64,000 nucleotides of DNA from Ursus arctos (Eukaryota > Chordata > Mammalia > Carnivora > Ursidae): the NCBI RefSeq assembly GCF_023065955.2, contig NW_026622963.1:6393001-6457000 (forward strand). The letters are read 5' to 3'. The notes below the pieces were generated by a model. The model searched no databases. It was not told where the DNA came from and saw nothing but the letters and a program-made list of their open reading frames with translations. The translations under genes and the position numbers were made by a program. Shown here piece by piece: positions 12,223 to 24,649 of the stretch. How positions within the stretch are numbered: position 1 is the stretch's first letter; each line of letters starts with the position of its first letter.

Positions 12223-12963
12223 AATCTGACTCATGCTCCCCTCCAGCGCAGGTCTGCTTGTGACCTACCTTTCTCTGAGTAGGTGGACTAACTCAAGGTC
12301 TGGATAATGGGGTGTAGGCTGCATCTCTTGCCCCTCCAGGCAAGCATGGCCATGGAGGCATTTGGGGTTTGAACAACACCTGTAACAGAGGGGCCCAGAA
12401 GTCCCTAGCTCTGTGAGTGCTGAGAGGCAGACAAGGGACATTCCTTCAATGGGCACAAATTGCCACGGGAGCAGTGTGGCCCAGGTGCATGCCCCCACTG
12501 TGGCAGGAGCAGTGGCTCCCGTGGCAGGCCAGCTCTGGTGCAGTGTTCTAGGAGGTGTTTCTGCCTGACTGGATGTTGGGGGGTGACAGCCTCCAGCTGC
12601 CTCTCCAACCCTTCCAACGCTTTTATAAACACAGGACTCTCTTTCTTAAATCTCTTTCTGCCTCGGCTCCCTCAGGGGGATTCCACTGTCTGCAGCTGAA
12701 TGAGAAGTAACGGGAAGAAAGCGTGTATTCGATAAGGAAGGGGATAGTCCGCTGTTTCAAACACTGCAGAGAGTTTAAGATAAGAATAGGAAAGCGTTTG
12801 GATTTTTCAGCACAAAAGTGACCTTGATGGGAGCAGTTTCAGTAGGAAGTGGAAGAGAGAACAGGAGGTGAACGGGATGAGATGGCCAGTGGAGAGAAAC
12901 TCTTTGAGAAGTTTGTCTGACATAATGCAATGGCTGGGAGGACATGCAGGCTCAAGGATGCAT
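12223..12963. other. Intergenic, partly old repeat
   Basis: No gene. The last 270 bases may belong to the ancient repeat seen at 11320. Opposed short frames near 12405-12700 are shadows of a GC-rich stretch. Confidence 0.4.
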
Positions 12964-13160
12964 TTTTTTTTTAAGATTTTATTTATTTATTTGACAGAGA
13001 CAGAGACAGAGACAGCGAGAGAGGGAACACAAGCAGGGGGAGCGGGGGAGGAAGAGTCAGGCTCCCAGCAGGGAGCCCAATGTGGGGCTCGATCCCAGGA
13101 CCCTGGGATCAAGCCCTGAGCCAAGGCAGACGCTTAACGACTGAGCCACCCAGGCGCCCC
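12964..13160 (-). mobile_element. SINEC, antisense
   Basis: AAGATTTTATTTATTTATTTG tail end first, then GATCCCAGGACCCTGGGATC and GCCACCCAGGCGCCCC. Flanks CTCAAGGATGCAT (12951-12963) and CTCAAGGAGGCAT (from about 13160) differ by one base and are the target duplication. Confidence 0.95.
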
Positions 13161-13323
13161 TCAAGGAGGCATTTTTTTTAAGCGGAGAGACTTGACAGCA
13201 TTTCAACTGTTGAAGGGACACTGTAGAAAGAGGGGGAGTTTAATCATATAAGGAAAGGAGAGGCTAAGTGAGGGAGACAAGTCCTTGAAGGTAAAGAAAT
13301 GGGATCTAGAGTGGGTGGAAGGT

Positions 13324-13411
13324 CTGGCCTTCCAAGGAATGAAAGAAACTTTCTCCTTTATAACAGAGCTGGCCTTCCAAGGAATGAAAGAAACTTCCTC
13401 CATTATAACAA
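13324..13411. repeat. Tandem duplication, two units of about 45 bases
   Basis: CTGGCCTTCCAAGGAATGAA followed by AGAAACTTTCTCCTTTATAAC occurs at 13324 and again at 13370 with few mismatches (TTCCTCCATTATAAC). Confidence 0.9.
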
Positions 13412-13726
13412 CCTCTTGGATTCACAACATATGATGCAGACCAAGGTTGTGTGTGTTGGGGGAGGGGGGGAGCTATGAGGGATAAAAATGAGAGGAAGCC
13501 AAACTGTATGAAGCCTTGAATGCCAACTCAAGGAATTTAGACCTCCTCCTGCAAACACTGGGTTTTGGGGGTCAAATGCTTCTAGCCAAGAGGATCATGC
13601 AAGAGCAAATATCTGAAGGACACCCAAGTCAAGTCCACAGAAAGGAAGACCCTTCCTTACCTAGTGAAGTGCCCATTGCTGGACCGACATCAGAATGGGA
13701 CGCAGAGTTTTGGACTGAAGAAAGAG

Positions 13727-13945
13727 CAGTATGATGGATAGCACACTGGCTTTGCCTCAGATGGACCTACGTTAGAATCCTACCACTTCATAGCTGTGAG
13801 ATGTAAGGGGAATTATTCAACTTTTCTGAGCCTTCTCTGTAAAGCGGGAAAAAGAGTTGTTCCCCTTGGAATGGATGTCGTAAAGACCAGATGAGATCAC
13901 GTACTCACCTTGTACGTAGTAACTATTCAGTGAATAGTAGCTACT
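13727..13945 (+). mobile_element. MIR relic, plus strand
   Basis: GATGGATAGCACACTGGCTT, CACTTCATAGCTGTGAGATG and CTTTTCTGAGCCTTCTCTG follow the MIR sense order from the tRNA-like head. Confidence 0.75.
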
Positions 13946-14172
13946 GAGCCAGAATTTCTGGAAGAGGGGCCTAGGCTCCACAGTTTGGGTAAGCTTTTGG
14001 AGGTGATTCAAGGGTTGGCCCCTGGGGCCTGCAAAAAAGCTTGTGTGGACTTTTCCCATGACCTCACAGGTAGTAGGCACTCAATTTGTCGAATGATTAG
14101 TTAGACAGATAGGCAGGCAGACAGATGGGGGTGGTGGGGGACAGAGAAGAAGGAAAAGAAGAAGAAAAACAG

Positions 14173-14522
14173 TGTCTTAATCCGTTCAGGCTGCTGTATC
14201 ACAGACGGGATGGCTTATAAACAACAGAACTTTTTCTTACAGTTCTGGAGGCTGGGAAGTCCAAGATCAAGGTGCCAACCTGGTAGGATGAGGCCCTCTT
14301 CCTGGTTCATAGCCGACACCTTTCTGCTGTGTCCTCACATGGTGAAGGGGCTGGGGGTCTCTCTGGAGCCTGTTTTATAAGGGCACTAATCCCATTGCTG
14401 AGGGCTCGGCCTTCATGACCTAGTCACCTCTCAGAGGCCCACCTCCTAATACCATCATCTTGGGGGGGGTTGGTTAGGATTTCAACATATGAATATGGGG
14501 GGGAGGACACAAACATGTAGAC
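14173..14522 (-). mobile_element. MLT1-type MaLR LTR, minus strand
   Basis: On the plus strand, TGTCTTAATCCGTTCAGGC, TTCTGGAGGCTGGGAAGTCC, AAGGGCACTAATCCCATTGC and GGATTTCAACATATGAATATG follow the reverse order of an MLT1 LTR, nearly full length. Confidence 0.85.
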
Positions 14523-15809
14523 CTAGATAGATAGATAGAATGAACATAAGTAGATAGAAAACAGACCGACAGATCAACAGAAGTAGCTGTAAGAAATTAC
14601 AGTCTCACTCTGGAGCATTAAAATTTAAAATGGTCTTTGGGAGACCTTGCCACTCTCCTGTAAGTAACAAGGTCATGGCGCATGAGTCACTTTCCTCTTT
14701 GGAGGAAAAAAACCCAGGGGAAGGCCCCATAATCACACAAAATCCAACACGAGCCAGAGCCAAATGAGCCACAGACTAACTGCATACATGCTTGTCCTTT
14801 CCCAACAGGACAGTCGGGGTTTTCAGCAGCAGCCTCGCAGAGCTGAGCCCTTGGAAACAAACATTTTATCTGGAAGCAGGACAAGTCTATTGGATCTATC
14901 ACACGGAATCCACTTCAAGATCAGATTTCACCCCTCCATCCCAAGATACGCCAGGGCTCAGGGTTGCACAGACCCCCAGAGATTCCCTATGAGGGTCCCA
15001 AACCCCACCAAAGCCAATGCTGACTCGGGAAGAATCGCTTCAAAATCAGCCCCTTGCCAGGTTTTCACGAATCCCTTATCATTCCCCTAATTTATTAGTG
15101 TCTGAAAACCAACGCTTTGGAACAGTCCTAATTTCACTTTTTCCTGCCCAGTTGGCAGGAAGTTGAAACAAGCCAAAATGTGAAGGGGGGAAGCGGGGAG
15201 GAAAGAGAGTCCAGGACAAAACCTAGCCTGCCTGACATTTTCTTTCAGGAGAATCATTTGTTATGCTATTAAAGCTCCCACCCTCATCATTCTTAGAGAA
15301 TGTCAGCTTGAATATTCAACTTTTCATCAACCTTGATCTCCAGGTGATGGCTCTTCCTCCCTGCAGAGCAGGAATTTTGAAAGGTTAGAAGCCAACAGTC
15401 TCAAAATCACAGCCTCTTGAGCGCTTGGCAGCCAGACTGCTCCCCCTTCTGCTCCACTCTTTGGGCAATTGGTGTGGGTGGCCCCCTGACAGCTGAGCCT
15501 CACTCCGGGAGGGCCCTGGTGGCTTTTGGGGACCTTCCCTCCCGTTCTTCAATGAACATGACATTTGGAGCCTGAAGCTGGCATATGAATAAAGTCTGCA
15601 TACGGAACTGGACTCTGCGTCACCTGAAATTCACAGACTCCCATGTGGACCAGAAATTGTTGCTGAGGTCACTTTCTGCTGATGGCATCGGGGGCCAAAG
15701 CATCTTCAGATGGGTGGAGAACACCTTTCGGATGAGCTCAGAGAAACCAGCTGGAGCCCTAGTGAGGCCTGGCATAAAGCTTCGAAAAAATTTTTTGTTT
15801 GCTGTTTGG
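14523..15809. other. Intergenic; includes a possible conserved block at 15080-15420
   Basis: A short run of GATA/TAGATA units at 14524-14540. From about 15080 to 15420 the sequence is repeat-free and AT-balanced, for example CAGCTTGAATATTCAACTTTT. No gene. Confidence 0.4.
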
Positions 15810-15955
15810 GTGTGACGGCCCAGTGTGGTAGAAATTCCACCTGGGGTTGGAATCCTAGCCTGCCCATGTGACCTTGGGCAAGCTTGTGACCTTGGGCATG
15901 CTGCTCGACTGGCTCGGGAGCTCCGAGTTCTCAGCTGTCAGCTGGGTGGAGAGGG
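15810..15955 (+). mobile_element. MIR fragment, plus strand
   Basis: GGTTGGAATCCTAGCCTGCC then ATGTGACCTTGGGCAAGCTTG. The phrase TGTGACCTTGGGCA is present twice in tandem. Short and diverged. Confidence 0.5.
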
Positions 15956-17189
15956 ATGCCTGCTTCATCAGGGCACGTGTGGAAAGTACAAAACAGACCG
16001 TGGAGGATGCCTCGTCTGGCCCTGGACGCGGGGTTGGCCGTTCAGCCCAAGTTCACTCCTCGCACCCAGCCTGGCTTTCTGCTTAGGACCTTGGGGTCAG
16101 AACGGCTTCTTCTCGGAGGACGCTCACTGCTCAGAAGACTCAGGAGAGTTGTTCTGCCAAAGATTTGTCCCTGTATAAATTCAACAAGCCAAGACTCTTT
16201 GATGCTCAACAGAGAAAACTCTGTGTCCTCACCTCTGGTCAAAGCAAGTTCAATACCGCCGCTTCCTTTATGTCAGGAGAGACAAAGGCCCTGGAATTGA
16301 AGGCTTTGAGGGCGAAAAGGTAACACTCAACACCTGCAAAAAAGAACACGTGCATTAATCTCTTAAAACATGAGGGATTTTTTTCTACACAGGAAATGAA
16401 CACGTTTATTTTCCTCCCTGAAAAGAGCTCCACTCAGGCCGCTCAGAACTTGTTAGCACCCAACGAAATGGGGGGCCTTTATTTTGAAGACACATTAATA
16501 TTTGTCTCTTAAGAAAGTGTTTCAGGATGTTTGAAAATCTTTTCTTTAGACCGTGCAGGAAATCTCTTATATGCTACAGCATGGGATTCCCCAGCACCCT
16601 CCCCCCAAGGCCCTTCTCCCCCATTAGACTGTCCTCTGCCTCAACTTCCTCCATTATGGATCCAGTCCTCTGGGTTAAGCATTATCTTTCATTTGGCTCC
16701 TGGGGAGTGAAGGAGGTCGATAGCTGCTAGGGACAATACAGCAGGAATAAATCTATACTCATAAATTTAAAATGCAATAAATAGAACTGTATTTATTTTC
16801 CCCACCCAACTAATTCCAGACCCCTGAGTCTTGAAGCCTTCCATAGTTTCCCCCAGTCCTCCAGCTTCCTGCCCCTCTCTCTGGAGTCTTGCTGACGTTC
16901 CGGCAGCTTATTCTAGTAGGGTTTGGGTAACAAGCAGACCCCACCTGGTAGGTGTCTACATTTGCCTGATGCTATCCGTAGGTGATAGGCTTCACATCCT
17001 CCCTAAGATAAGCCATAGAACCATGAACATCTCAGTACAAGTGTGCCAGTGAGGCTCTCTGGCATTTGAGAGCAGACAGGTAAGTCCTAAGGTACGAGCA
17101 TGCCCAGTCTTGCTCCGTGCTTCCAGATCGCTCCATAAGACCACTGGACCCACCATAACAATGGTTTTGGTTCCCCGTGGCCTCCCCGA
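15956..17189. other. Intergenic, no gene recognised
   Basis: Mixed composition. Several overlapping frames around 15956-16300 on both strands are typical of a GC-rich stretch. No repeat that I can name. Confidence 0.5.
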
Positions 17190-18380
17190 CATTGGTCATT
17201 CTCTGGTTTTCCAGTTTTTGTCACCTGATGGGTGTTATGTGTATCTTACTTCTGCTTTAGTTTTTCCTTTCTGCGGTGATGGGTGACGTTCAGCATTTCT
17301 TCATGTCCTTATGACACTCGGGTTCCCTTTTCTGTGAGCTGCCTGTCCCTGCCCTTTGCCCATTCTTCTGAATTGTTCTCGATTTCTTTATTGTTGATTT
17401 TCAAGCGCTCCATGGACATTCTGAATGTTACGTTATTGCTATTTTCTCCAACTTTTTATTTTGAAAAATCTCAAACTAACAAAAAAGTGACATGACTATC
17501 ATAATAGATTTACCCATTGTTCATGGTGTTCCCCTTCCGCTTTCTTTTTTTCTTTGGTACAGGTATAAATATAAATATATAAACATAGATTTTGATGAAA
17601 CATTTGAAAGTCAGTTGGTGACATTCACACACTTCACCACTAAGTATTCCAATGTAACTCTAAGAACAAGGACATTCTGTTATGTAAACCACAATGCAAT
17701 TCCTCCACTCAACAAATATAGCATTTCTATATCACTAATGTCTAATTTAGGGTTCATAGTCAATGTTTCCCATTATCCTCATCTGCTTTGACATTGTAAA
17801 AAATACCTCCCAATCTATCAATTATTTATTAACCCCATCGTGAAGACCATTTAACAAAATCTTTAATTTTGATATCATCAAATGCATTCATTTTTCTCCC
17901 TCAGGGGAGAGGTTTTGAGGGTCTCATTTAAGAGGTTTTGGGCTGGGGCGCCTGGGTGGCACAGCGGTTAGGCGTCTGCCTTCAGCTCAGGGCGTGATCC
18001 CGGCGTTATGGGATCGAGCCCCACATCAGGCTCCTCCGCTGTGAGCCTGCTTCTTCCTCTCCCACTCCCCCTGCTTGTGTTCCCTCTCTCGCTGGCTGTC
18101 TCTATCTCTGTCAAATAAATAAATAAAATCTTTAAAAAAAAAAAGAGGTTTTGGGCTACCCCCAAATTGCAAATATATCTTTCAACAATTCCTTAGCTTT
18201 ATAGCTTCCCCTTTCAAATTTAGCTTTTCAATCTCAGTGGGGTTCACTTTTGTATAGGGTAAGAAGTCGGGATTCAACTTTCTTTTCACAGAGTGAGCAA
18301 GATTTTCCAAAGCTATTTATTAAACAGTCTGTTCTTCCCCGGGTTGTTTGTCACACTCTGTTCTATATCTGGTTCCCACC
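17190..18380 (-). mobile_element. Old L1 fragments, antisense, split by a SINE
   Basis: TTTGCCCATTCTTCTGAATTG, then TATTTTGAAAAATCTCAAACT, TAAGAACAAGGACATTCTG and GGTAAGAAGTCGGGATTCAAC are reversed L1 phrases. They may derive from more than one insertion. Confidence 0.7.
17945..18143 (+). mobile_element. SINEC, young subfamily
   Basis: Complete copy of the CCGGCGTTATGGG type. The target duplication AAGAGGTTTTGGGCT is perfect, at 17930-17944 and 18143-18157. Confidence 0.97.
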
Positions 18381-19582
18381 AGCGTGGGTCTGCTCTCACA
18401 CTCCCTCTTTTTTCCGTGTGTCTATTTGCCCATTCCTGCTCAGGGGCCACTGGTGGTTTTGCAGCTGGGTAGGGAGCAACCTCAAAGGTCCCTCCAGTGA
18501 GACTAAGAATCCAATTGACATGAGACAGATTAACAGGAGAAAATCACATTGAATGAGTGTCGGCGTGGAGAATCCACACAGACATGGAAATTCCAGACAG
18601 ACAAAATGAGGTACATATGTCATTCTGAACCGAGGAGAAGGGGCTAGTGGTGTGCACTTGACAAAGTCATAGAAGAGCGGATGTTTGGTAATTAGATGTT
18701 TGCCCTGCCATACAGATGGGTCACTCGGATAACATTTTTGCTGGTAATAACCTTATTTGGGAAAGACCCCCAATTTAGATTCTTCTGTGCGGTTAAGGGA
18801 GGGACAGAGTTTCTCTTCTGCCTGCAGGGTCTCAAGTGCCTTTAGCTCAAAATAATCCACATGGCTGCCACAGTGGCGCATTTGGGGGGGGAGGGTGCTG
18901 TCCTGAACCCCTTCAACACGTTTACATATCTTTCCAATAAATCAAGTTCTCTCTTTTTCTTCTTATGACTCAAACTTGACAGCTATTTGGAGACTTATTC
19001 TACATATCAATTTTAGACCATATTTCTTAGTTCCTCAAACATTCTTGCCCACAGCCAACCACCGCAGTAACTTTAATACAGAGCTGCCTTGACACTAAGT
19101 AGCAAAGTTACAAATGAAGGTTCTCGTCCTGAAAACTCATTTCATATCCTACCCCCAAAATGCCAAATTTTAGCTTGGAAATAAACCAATAAAAGCAACT
19201 CTTTGTGAAGTGGTTGTGAATTCCCATTCACATCTTCAGAAATACAAGAGAAAACACTTTTTCTAATTTCTCAAAGCTGAAATGGATTTCTTGTTGGAAC
19301 TTCTATTCTACTGAAATAGCAGCAACTTAATTTCATTCCATTTGGGGACACTTCCCACTTCCTCTGGGCTGGCATCTGACAGAGAACCAAGTCTCCAAAG
19401 GGAGGGGAGATCTATTGATATCAATATCAATATCACTGAGCAGGCAGACATCATTAGATGTCCACTGTCCCACCTAGTGCTCAGTTGATGGGGTCCAAAG
19501 GTCTCTCTCTAGTCCGGTTACCCCTCAGGCTCCTGGCAATCATCCCAGCGCTGCATGAAGGGGATTAAGAAAGACTCTGAGA
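18381..19582. other. Intergenic, no gene recognised
   Basis: AT-rich in part. A short (ATCAAT) run GATATCAATATCAATATCA lies at about 19417. A G run lies at 18883-18890. No named repeat or ORF is supported. Confidence 0.5.
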
Positions 19583-19785
19583 GGGGCGCCTGGGTGGCAC
19601 AGCGGTTAAGCGTCTGCCTTCAGCTCAGGGCGTGATCCCGGCGTTATGGGATCGAGCCCCACATCAGGCTCCTCCGCTATGAGCCTGCTTCTTCCTCTCC
19701 CACTCCCCTTGCTTGTGTTCCCTCTCTCGCTGGCTGTCTCTCTCTCTGTTGAATAAATAAAATCTTAAAAAAGAAAAAAAAAAGA
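19583..19785 (+). mobile_element. SINEC, young subfamily
   Basis: Complete head to AATAAATAAAATCTT tail, CCGGCGTTATGGG type. The target duplication is unclear; AAGAAAG occurs on both sides. Confidence 0.95.
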
Positions 19786-19789
19786 AAGC

Positions 19790-19895
19790 ATGCAATTCAG
19801 TGGTTTTTAGTATAGTCACAAAGTTATGCAATCAGCACCACTAATCCCAGAACATTTTTGTCACCCCAAAAGAGTGCCCGTACCCATTAGCAGTT
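19790..19895 (-). mobile_element. L1 3' UTR fragment, antisense
   Basis: AATTCAGTGGTTTTTAGTAT, TTTTTGTCACCCCAAAAGAG and CCCATTAGCAGTTAGCAA are reversed L1 3' UTR phrases. Confidence 0.75.
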
Positions 19896-21244
19896 AGCAA
19901 GTGGATTTGTTACAGGGAATTAACAACAAAGGGCCAGGCGTCCAAGGACTGAGAAGTCAGAAAAGGATCACCGATGTCATACAAACATGTAACCACAGAA
20001 AACAGCTACCACTCCTAGGACTAGGGGAGCAAAGGGAAGAAGTCCCGATTACCAGAACCCAGGACTCTGGAGGTGGGTTCGCTCAGAAGCGGGTAGCAGC
20101 CTGCCGGTGTTGGGACCTCAGGATGTCACAGGAGGAGTCACAGAGCTGGGACTGGGATCTCTGAAGAGGGGGCATGCCCTAAACGCTGTCACACTGCAGG
20201 AGCTCAGAGGGAAGCCTCAGCTTGCTCTGCCGGGCGGGAGGGGCTGGTTGTGGGGGCCTCAAGAGGTGCTGGAGGCTGGAACCAAGTCCAGCACCAGGGT
20301 AACGCTTCAGGAACAGCAAGCGCTCGGGAGGAGTGGGTCCCTTCTCCATCTTCTGCCTTCCTGTCTCAGGACCCAACAGGGCGGAGCCAGCAATGGGGAC
20401 ATCCAGGTGCAAAGTTGCAGCCTGAGACACGATGGCTTTCTAACATGGGGCCTCAGGCTCTCTGTGCTTCCCCGCAGCCCAGACAGAGGCAGGCCAGTTC
20501 TTACCTGGAGGCTGGAGGACGAGGATGAGGAAGTCTTGCTCTTCTTCCCCATTCTGTTTTCTTCCAAATAATCTGTCCCTATTGTAAGTACTTTTGTAAT
20601 TTGTCCTCTGCCCGGTCCTAGGGTCTGTTAGCACGACCCCTAGAGACACTGGGGGGGGGGTGTCGCGGTGGGGCGGGGGAGGCAAAGGATGGCAGGAGAG
20701 GTGTGTGTTGGTGCCTAATGGACAGACTGGTACGATCTGCCCCTTGTAGCCCCATCACATGCAGTGCAACCCTGAGAGCGAACCAGGCCCCAGGTTCAGA
20801 TGACGGGGCCCCTGGCCCATCATCATCCTCAGCCACACGCAGAGCTGCACCAGTTTTAAAGCTGGAAGTACCTTTCTCAACTAAGTAAAGACAGCAGCAC
20901 CCGTCTCAGCAGACAGAAGGGCACGAATCAAGCTGGCATGATGGGGGCCGTCAACCACAGAAGGTCCGACGTGCCCCCGGCTCAGACATTATCACGCTCG
21001 AGTGAGGGGCCAATTGTGTAGGTGCCTCTATGCCCCCAGTGCTCCTCATCTCTCCACCCTGTGACCTGACTGCTTGGCCTCCTTCTGTGCACTGTGCACA
21101 AGGAAACACAGATTTACCGCAATCTTGTCTGCATTTCCCTTTAATCCAAATCCACTGCTGACACTGGTCCCACACAGGAGCGTGCTCGCGCAATCGTCCA
21201 TTGCCCGGAGGGCTCAAGTTTTGAAATGCAAAAAGTCGAGGGGA
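19896..21244. other. Intergenic, GC-rich
   Basis: No repeat recognised. Overlapping frames up to 154 codons in several frames on both strands (20107-20570) suggest base composition rather than coding. Has a G run at 20650-20659. Confidence 0.5.
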
Positions 21245-21444
21245 GGGGCGCCTGGGTGGCACAGCGGTTGAGCGTCTGCCTTCGGCTCAGGGCGTGATCC
21301 CGGCGTTAGGGGATCGAGCCCCACATCGGGCTCCTCCGCTGGGAGCCTGCTTCTTCCTCTCCTACTCCCCCTGCTTGTGTTTCCTCTCTCGCTGGCTTGT
21401 CTCTATCTCTGTCGAATAAATAAATAAAATCTTTAAAAAAAAAA
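21245..21444 (+). mobile_element. SINEC, young subfamily
   Basis: Complete copy. The flanks AAAAAGTCGAGGGG (about 21230-21243) and AAAAGTCGAGGGGG (about 21443-21456) form the target duplication. Confidence 0.95.
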
Positions 21445-21574
21445 AAGTCGAGGGGGAAGATTATTCTTTTCTTTGCATTTTTGCTATCATCTCCTCTCCA
21501 GAAAGCCTCCGCACAGAATGGCCTTGTTGCTTCGAGGCAGAAGCGGGAAAGAGGCATGTCGTAGTTGTTTTTTT

Positions 21575-21800
21575 AAAAAGCAAAAACAAAACACGTTTGA
21601 TTTTGTCATCTTAAGTATCTTCGGCTCACAAAACAGAGATAAGCATCTACAAAGTGAGCACCCATGCGCCCCCCACCCAGGGCAAGAAATACCACGTTGT
21701 CAGCCCCCCAGAAGTCCCCACGTACCCCGTCTATGTCGCCAACATCAACCTGCCCGCACATGTCACCACCCTGCCAACCATGGGGTTTGGATTGTGCCAG
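21575..21800 (-). mobile_element. L1 3' UTR fragment, antisense
   Basis: CATCTACAAAGTGAGCACCC, GGGCAAGAAATACCACGTTG and CCCCCCAGAAGTCCCCACG resemble the reversed 3' UTR of old L1. It is probably the same insertion as the block from 22440. Confidence 0.55.
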
Positions 21801-22439
21801 CCTGGCTAATTCGAAACTGGGCTTCCCGGGACCCCCGAGGTCCTGCAGAGGAACTCAGAGTTTGTCTCCCTTCCCCACCTTCTAGTTACTTTTCTCGTGC
21901 AAGACCTGGAAGGTAGAAGGGAAACAGCAGCCATGAGTTCCTGAAGATCATCATGGTTCCATGCGGTGGCAGACAGATGCAAAGGTCCCTGCAGATCCCA
22001 GCTTGTCCTCACTCTTCCTGCCTGCTGAACCAGCGGCGACCCTCCCCTTCACAGCTGGACATCAGACAGGGCAGCTCTGCGGAGGCAATAGCCTCCTTCA
22101 CACTTCTCCCCTCCACCAAGCCTCGCCCCGCAGCCAGGCATGCCTGGTTTCTGGCTTCTTCTGCAAAGTCGGTGAGCCCACCCCATGTCCCACAGGGTTT
22201 CAGCGGGTTGCTTAGTAGCTTTTCTTTCTCCTTCAGCTCGCCTTTCTGAGCCTCTGCTCCCCCATCCTTTCCCCCAGCAGCACAAGGTCTAACTCCCCTA
22301 GGAAATCCTGCAAGCCACACCAGCCACAGTGTTGCACCTCCCCGCTGAAAGGCAGACGGATACGCAGACTGCCGTGGTTATCACTTTCTTGCTTCTCCTT
22401 CTAGTGCCATCAACCAGCGCGCATCCCGCAACTCCGGAC
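21801..22439. other. Intergenic, GC-rich, between L1 pieces
   Basis: No recognised repeat or gene. It may be diverged L1 3' UTR or a separate insertion between the two L1 segments. Overlapping frames on both strands are not credible as genes. Confidence 0.4.
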
Positions 22440-24058
22440 TTCAATTTTGCCTGTTTGCTTGTTTAACAATATATGAGTGCAATCGCTCAACGTTCTATGC
22501 TGTGTCCAGCTTTATTTACTCAGCAAACGTCTGCAAGTTTCATCCGCACTGTTGTGAGAAGCTGTCGCTTATTCATTTTCTTTGCCGTGAGAATTTCTTT
22601 GTATGAATTGCTTAACATCTCAGTTATTCCTTCTGTTGTCGGTGAACATGTGTGTTGTTTATTTGGGCTGTTATAACTGATGCCGCCTTACACGAGTCTC
22701 GCGCCTGGCTCCTGTGCGCCCCTGTATCGTGTTTGTTGCGTGTGTATTTAGGGGCAGAACGACGGAGTCAGGGAGCGTGGGTGCCTTCAGGCTTAGTCAA
22801 TAAAATCTAATTGTTTCTCAAGGTGGTTTTACCAGTTTACATTCTCACCAAAATCGCAATTAGTTTTATCAGTCTTTTCATTTTGGCCATTCTAGTGGCT
22901 GCAGAAGGGAAGCTCATTTGGGTTTTAAATTGCATTTCCCTGATAATGACGTTGAGCACATCTGCATATCTTCGTTAACGGTTTTCTAAGCATCTGTTCC
23001 AGTCTCCTGCTCCATTTTGGATTAGGTGTTTGTTTTATTTTTTTCTCATTGATTTGTAAAAAAAATGTGTATATATTTTGAATATAAGAAGCCATTTTAC
23101 ATGTATGGCTTGGGGCATCGTTGACGTGTGTGTATCTGCTTTTTATGGTTCTTTACAATTTCAAAATTTAAAAATCAGTGAGTCAATTTTTGGTTTTTAA
23201 AAGCCTACTTGGAGTTAGATTGATTAGTAGATTCATTGTTCCAACCTAGAGAGAATTGACGTCTTAACAACATTGAGTCTTTGAATCCTTGAACATGGTA
23301 TTATTTGTCTATTTGTTTGAATTTTTAATTTCTCTCAACAGTGTTCTTCCATCTTCAGTGTACAAGTCTTCTGTTATATTTAATCTTAAGTATGTTATGT
23401 TTTTGACATTTTATTAAATGAATCATTTTATTTCATCTTCCTATAGTTCCCTGCTAGCATACAAATTGCAATGAATTTTTGTGTATTATACTTGTGTCCT
23501 ACAGCTGCTAAATTCACTTTCTAGTTATAGTAGCTCTTTGGCAAAGTCCCTGGAATTTCCTGTGCAAACCATCATGGCACCTGCAAAAAGAGGCAGTTTA
23601 CTTCTCACTTTTCAACCTGTATATCTTTTATTTCTTTTTCTTGCCTTATTTCATTGTCTAGGACCACCAGTATAAGGTCGAATTGTGGCAATGAGAGTTG
23701 CGTCCTTAACCTTGCTCCCAGTCTTAGGAGCAAAGCATTCACTATTTCACTATGAAGGATAAGCTGCAATTTGTTCATAGATGCCCCAAAGCAGTTTCAA
23801 GATGTTTCCTTCTTTCCCAGTTGCTAAGAGATTTTATTAGGAATGGATATTAAATTTTACAAATGCACTTTCTACATCAATTGAAATTATGACATTGTTC
23901 TTCTCCTTTATTCTGTTAATAGGATGAACTACATTCGTTCTCAAATGTTATACCAACTTTACAATACTAGGGGAAACCCCAGGTGGTCATAGTATAGTAT
24001 CCTTTTCATATACTGCTGGATTCAGTTGGCTAAAATTTGGTCAAGAACTTCTGTGTCA

Positions 24059-24262
24059 GGGCACCTGCGTGGCTCAGTTGTTAAGCGTCTGCCTTTGGCT
24101 CAGGGTGTGATCCCTGGGTCCTGGGATCGAGGCCCGCATCGGGCTCCCTGCTCCGCTGGAAGCCTGCTTCTTCCTCTCCCATTCCCCCTGCCTGTGTTCC
24201 CTCTCTCGCTGGCTGTCTCTCAGTCAAATAAATAAATAAATAAAATCTTAAAAAAAAAAAAA
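24059..24262 (+). mobile_element. SINEC inserted in the L1
   Basis: GGGCACCTGCGTGGCTCAG head, TGTGATCCCTGGGTCCTGGG, and an (AAAT)n tail. A perfect 16-base target duplication AAGAACTTCTGTGTCA lies at 24043-24058 and 24263-24278. Confidence 0.97.
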
Positions 24263-24470
24263 AAGAACTTCTGTGTCAAAGGTTTATGAGGCATATTGGT
24301 CTGTAATTTTATATTATTTTTGGAATATCTTGCACAGATTTTGATATTAGGGTTTTGCTGACTTCACGAAATTAGTTTGATAGTGGTTCCACCTTTATTT
24401 TCTAAGGTAAGATTTGTACTATTTTATTTCATTCTTGAGGTTTTTATAGAATTTACCAATAAAGATATTA

Positions 24471-24530
24471 GCAGCTGGTGTTAGCTACACTGGAATTAAA
24501 GTTTTAAAAAAAATAAAAATAATTTTAAAA
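24471..24530 (+). mobile_element. 60-base L1 3' end insertion inside the older L1
   Basis: GTGTTAGCTACACTGGAATT followed by an A-rich tail is the extreme 3' end of carnivore L1. Direct repeats AAAGATATTA at 24461-24470 and 24531-24540 bracket it. Confidence 0.8.
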
Positions 24531-24649
24531 AAAGATATTACAGGCTGGAGGCTTTTGGGGGGAAGTGTCCTTTTTAACAACAAATTGAATTTATCTGATA
24601 GGTATAATAGAGAGCTATTCTGAGACAGTTCTTATAAGTATTATTTTTA

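Noticed and set aside
17945..18143. tRNA-like heads of SINEs as tRNA genes
   Set aside because: They are followed by the SINE body, A tail and target duplications; they are tRNA-derived repeats, not tRNA genes.
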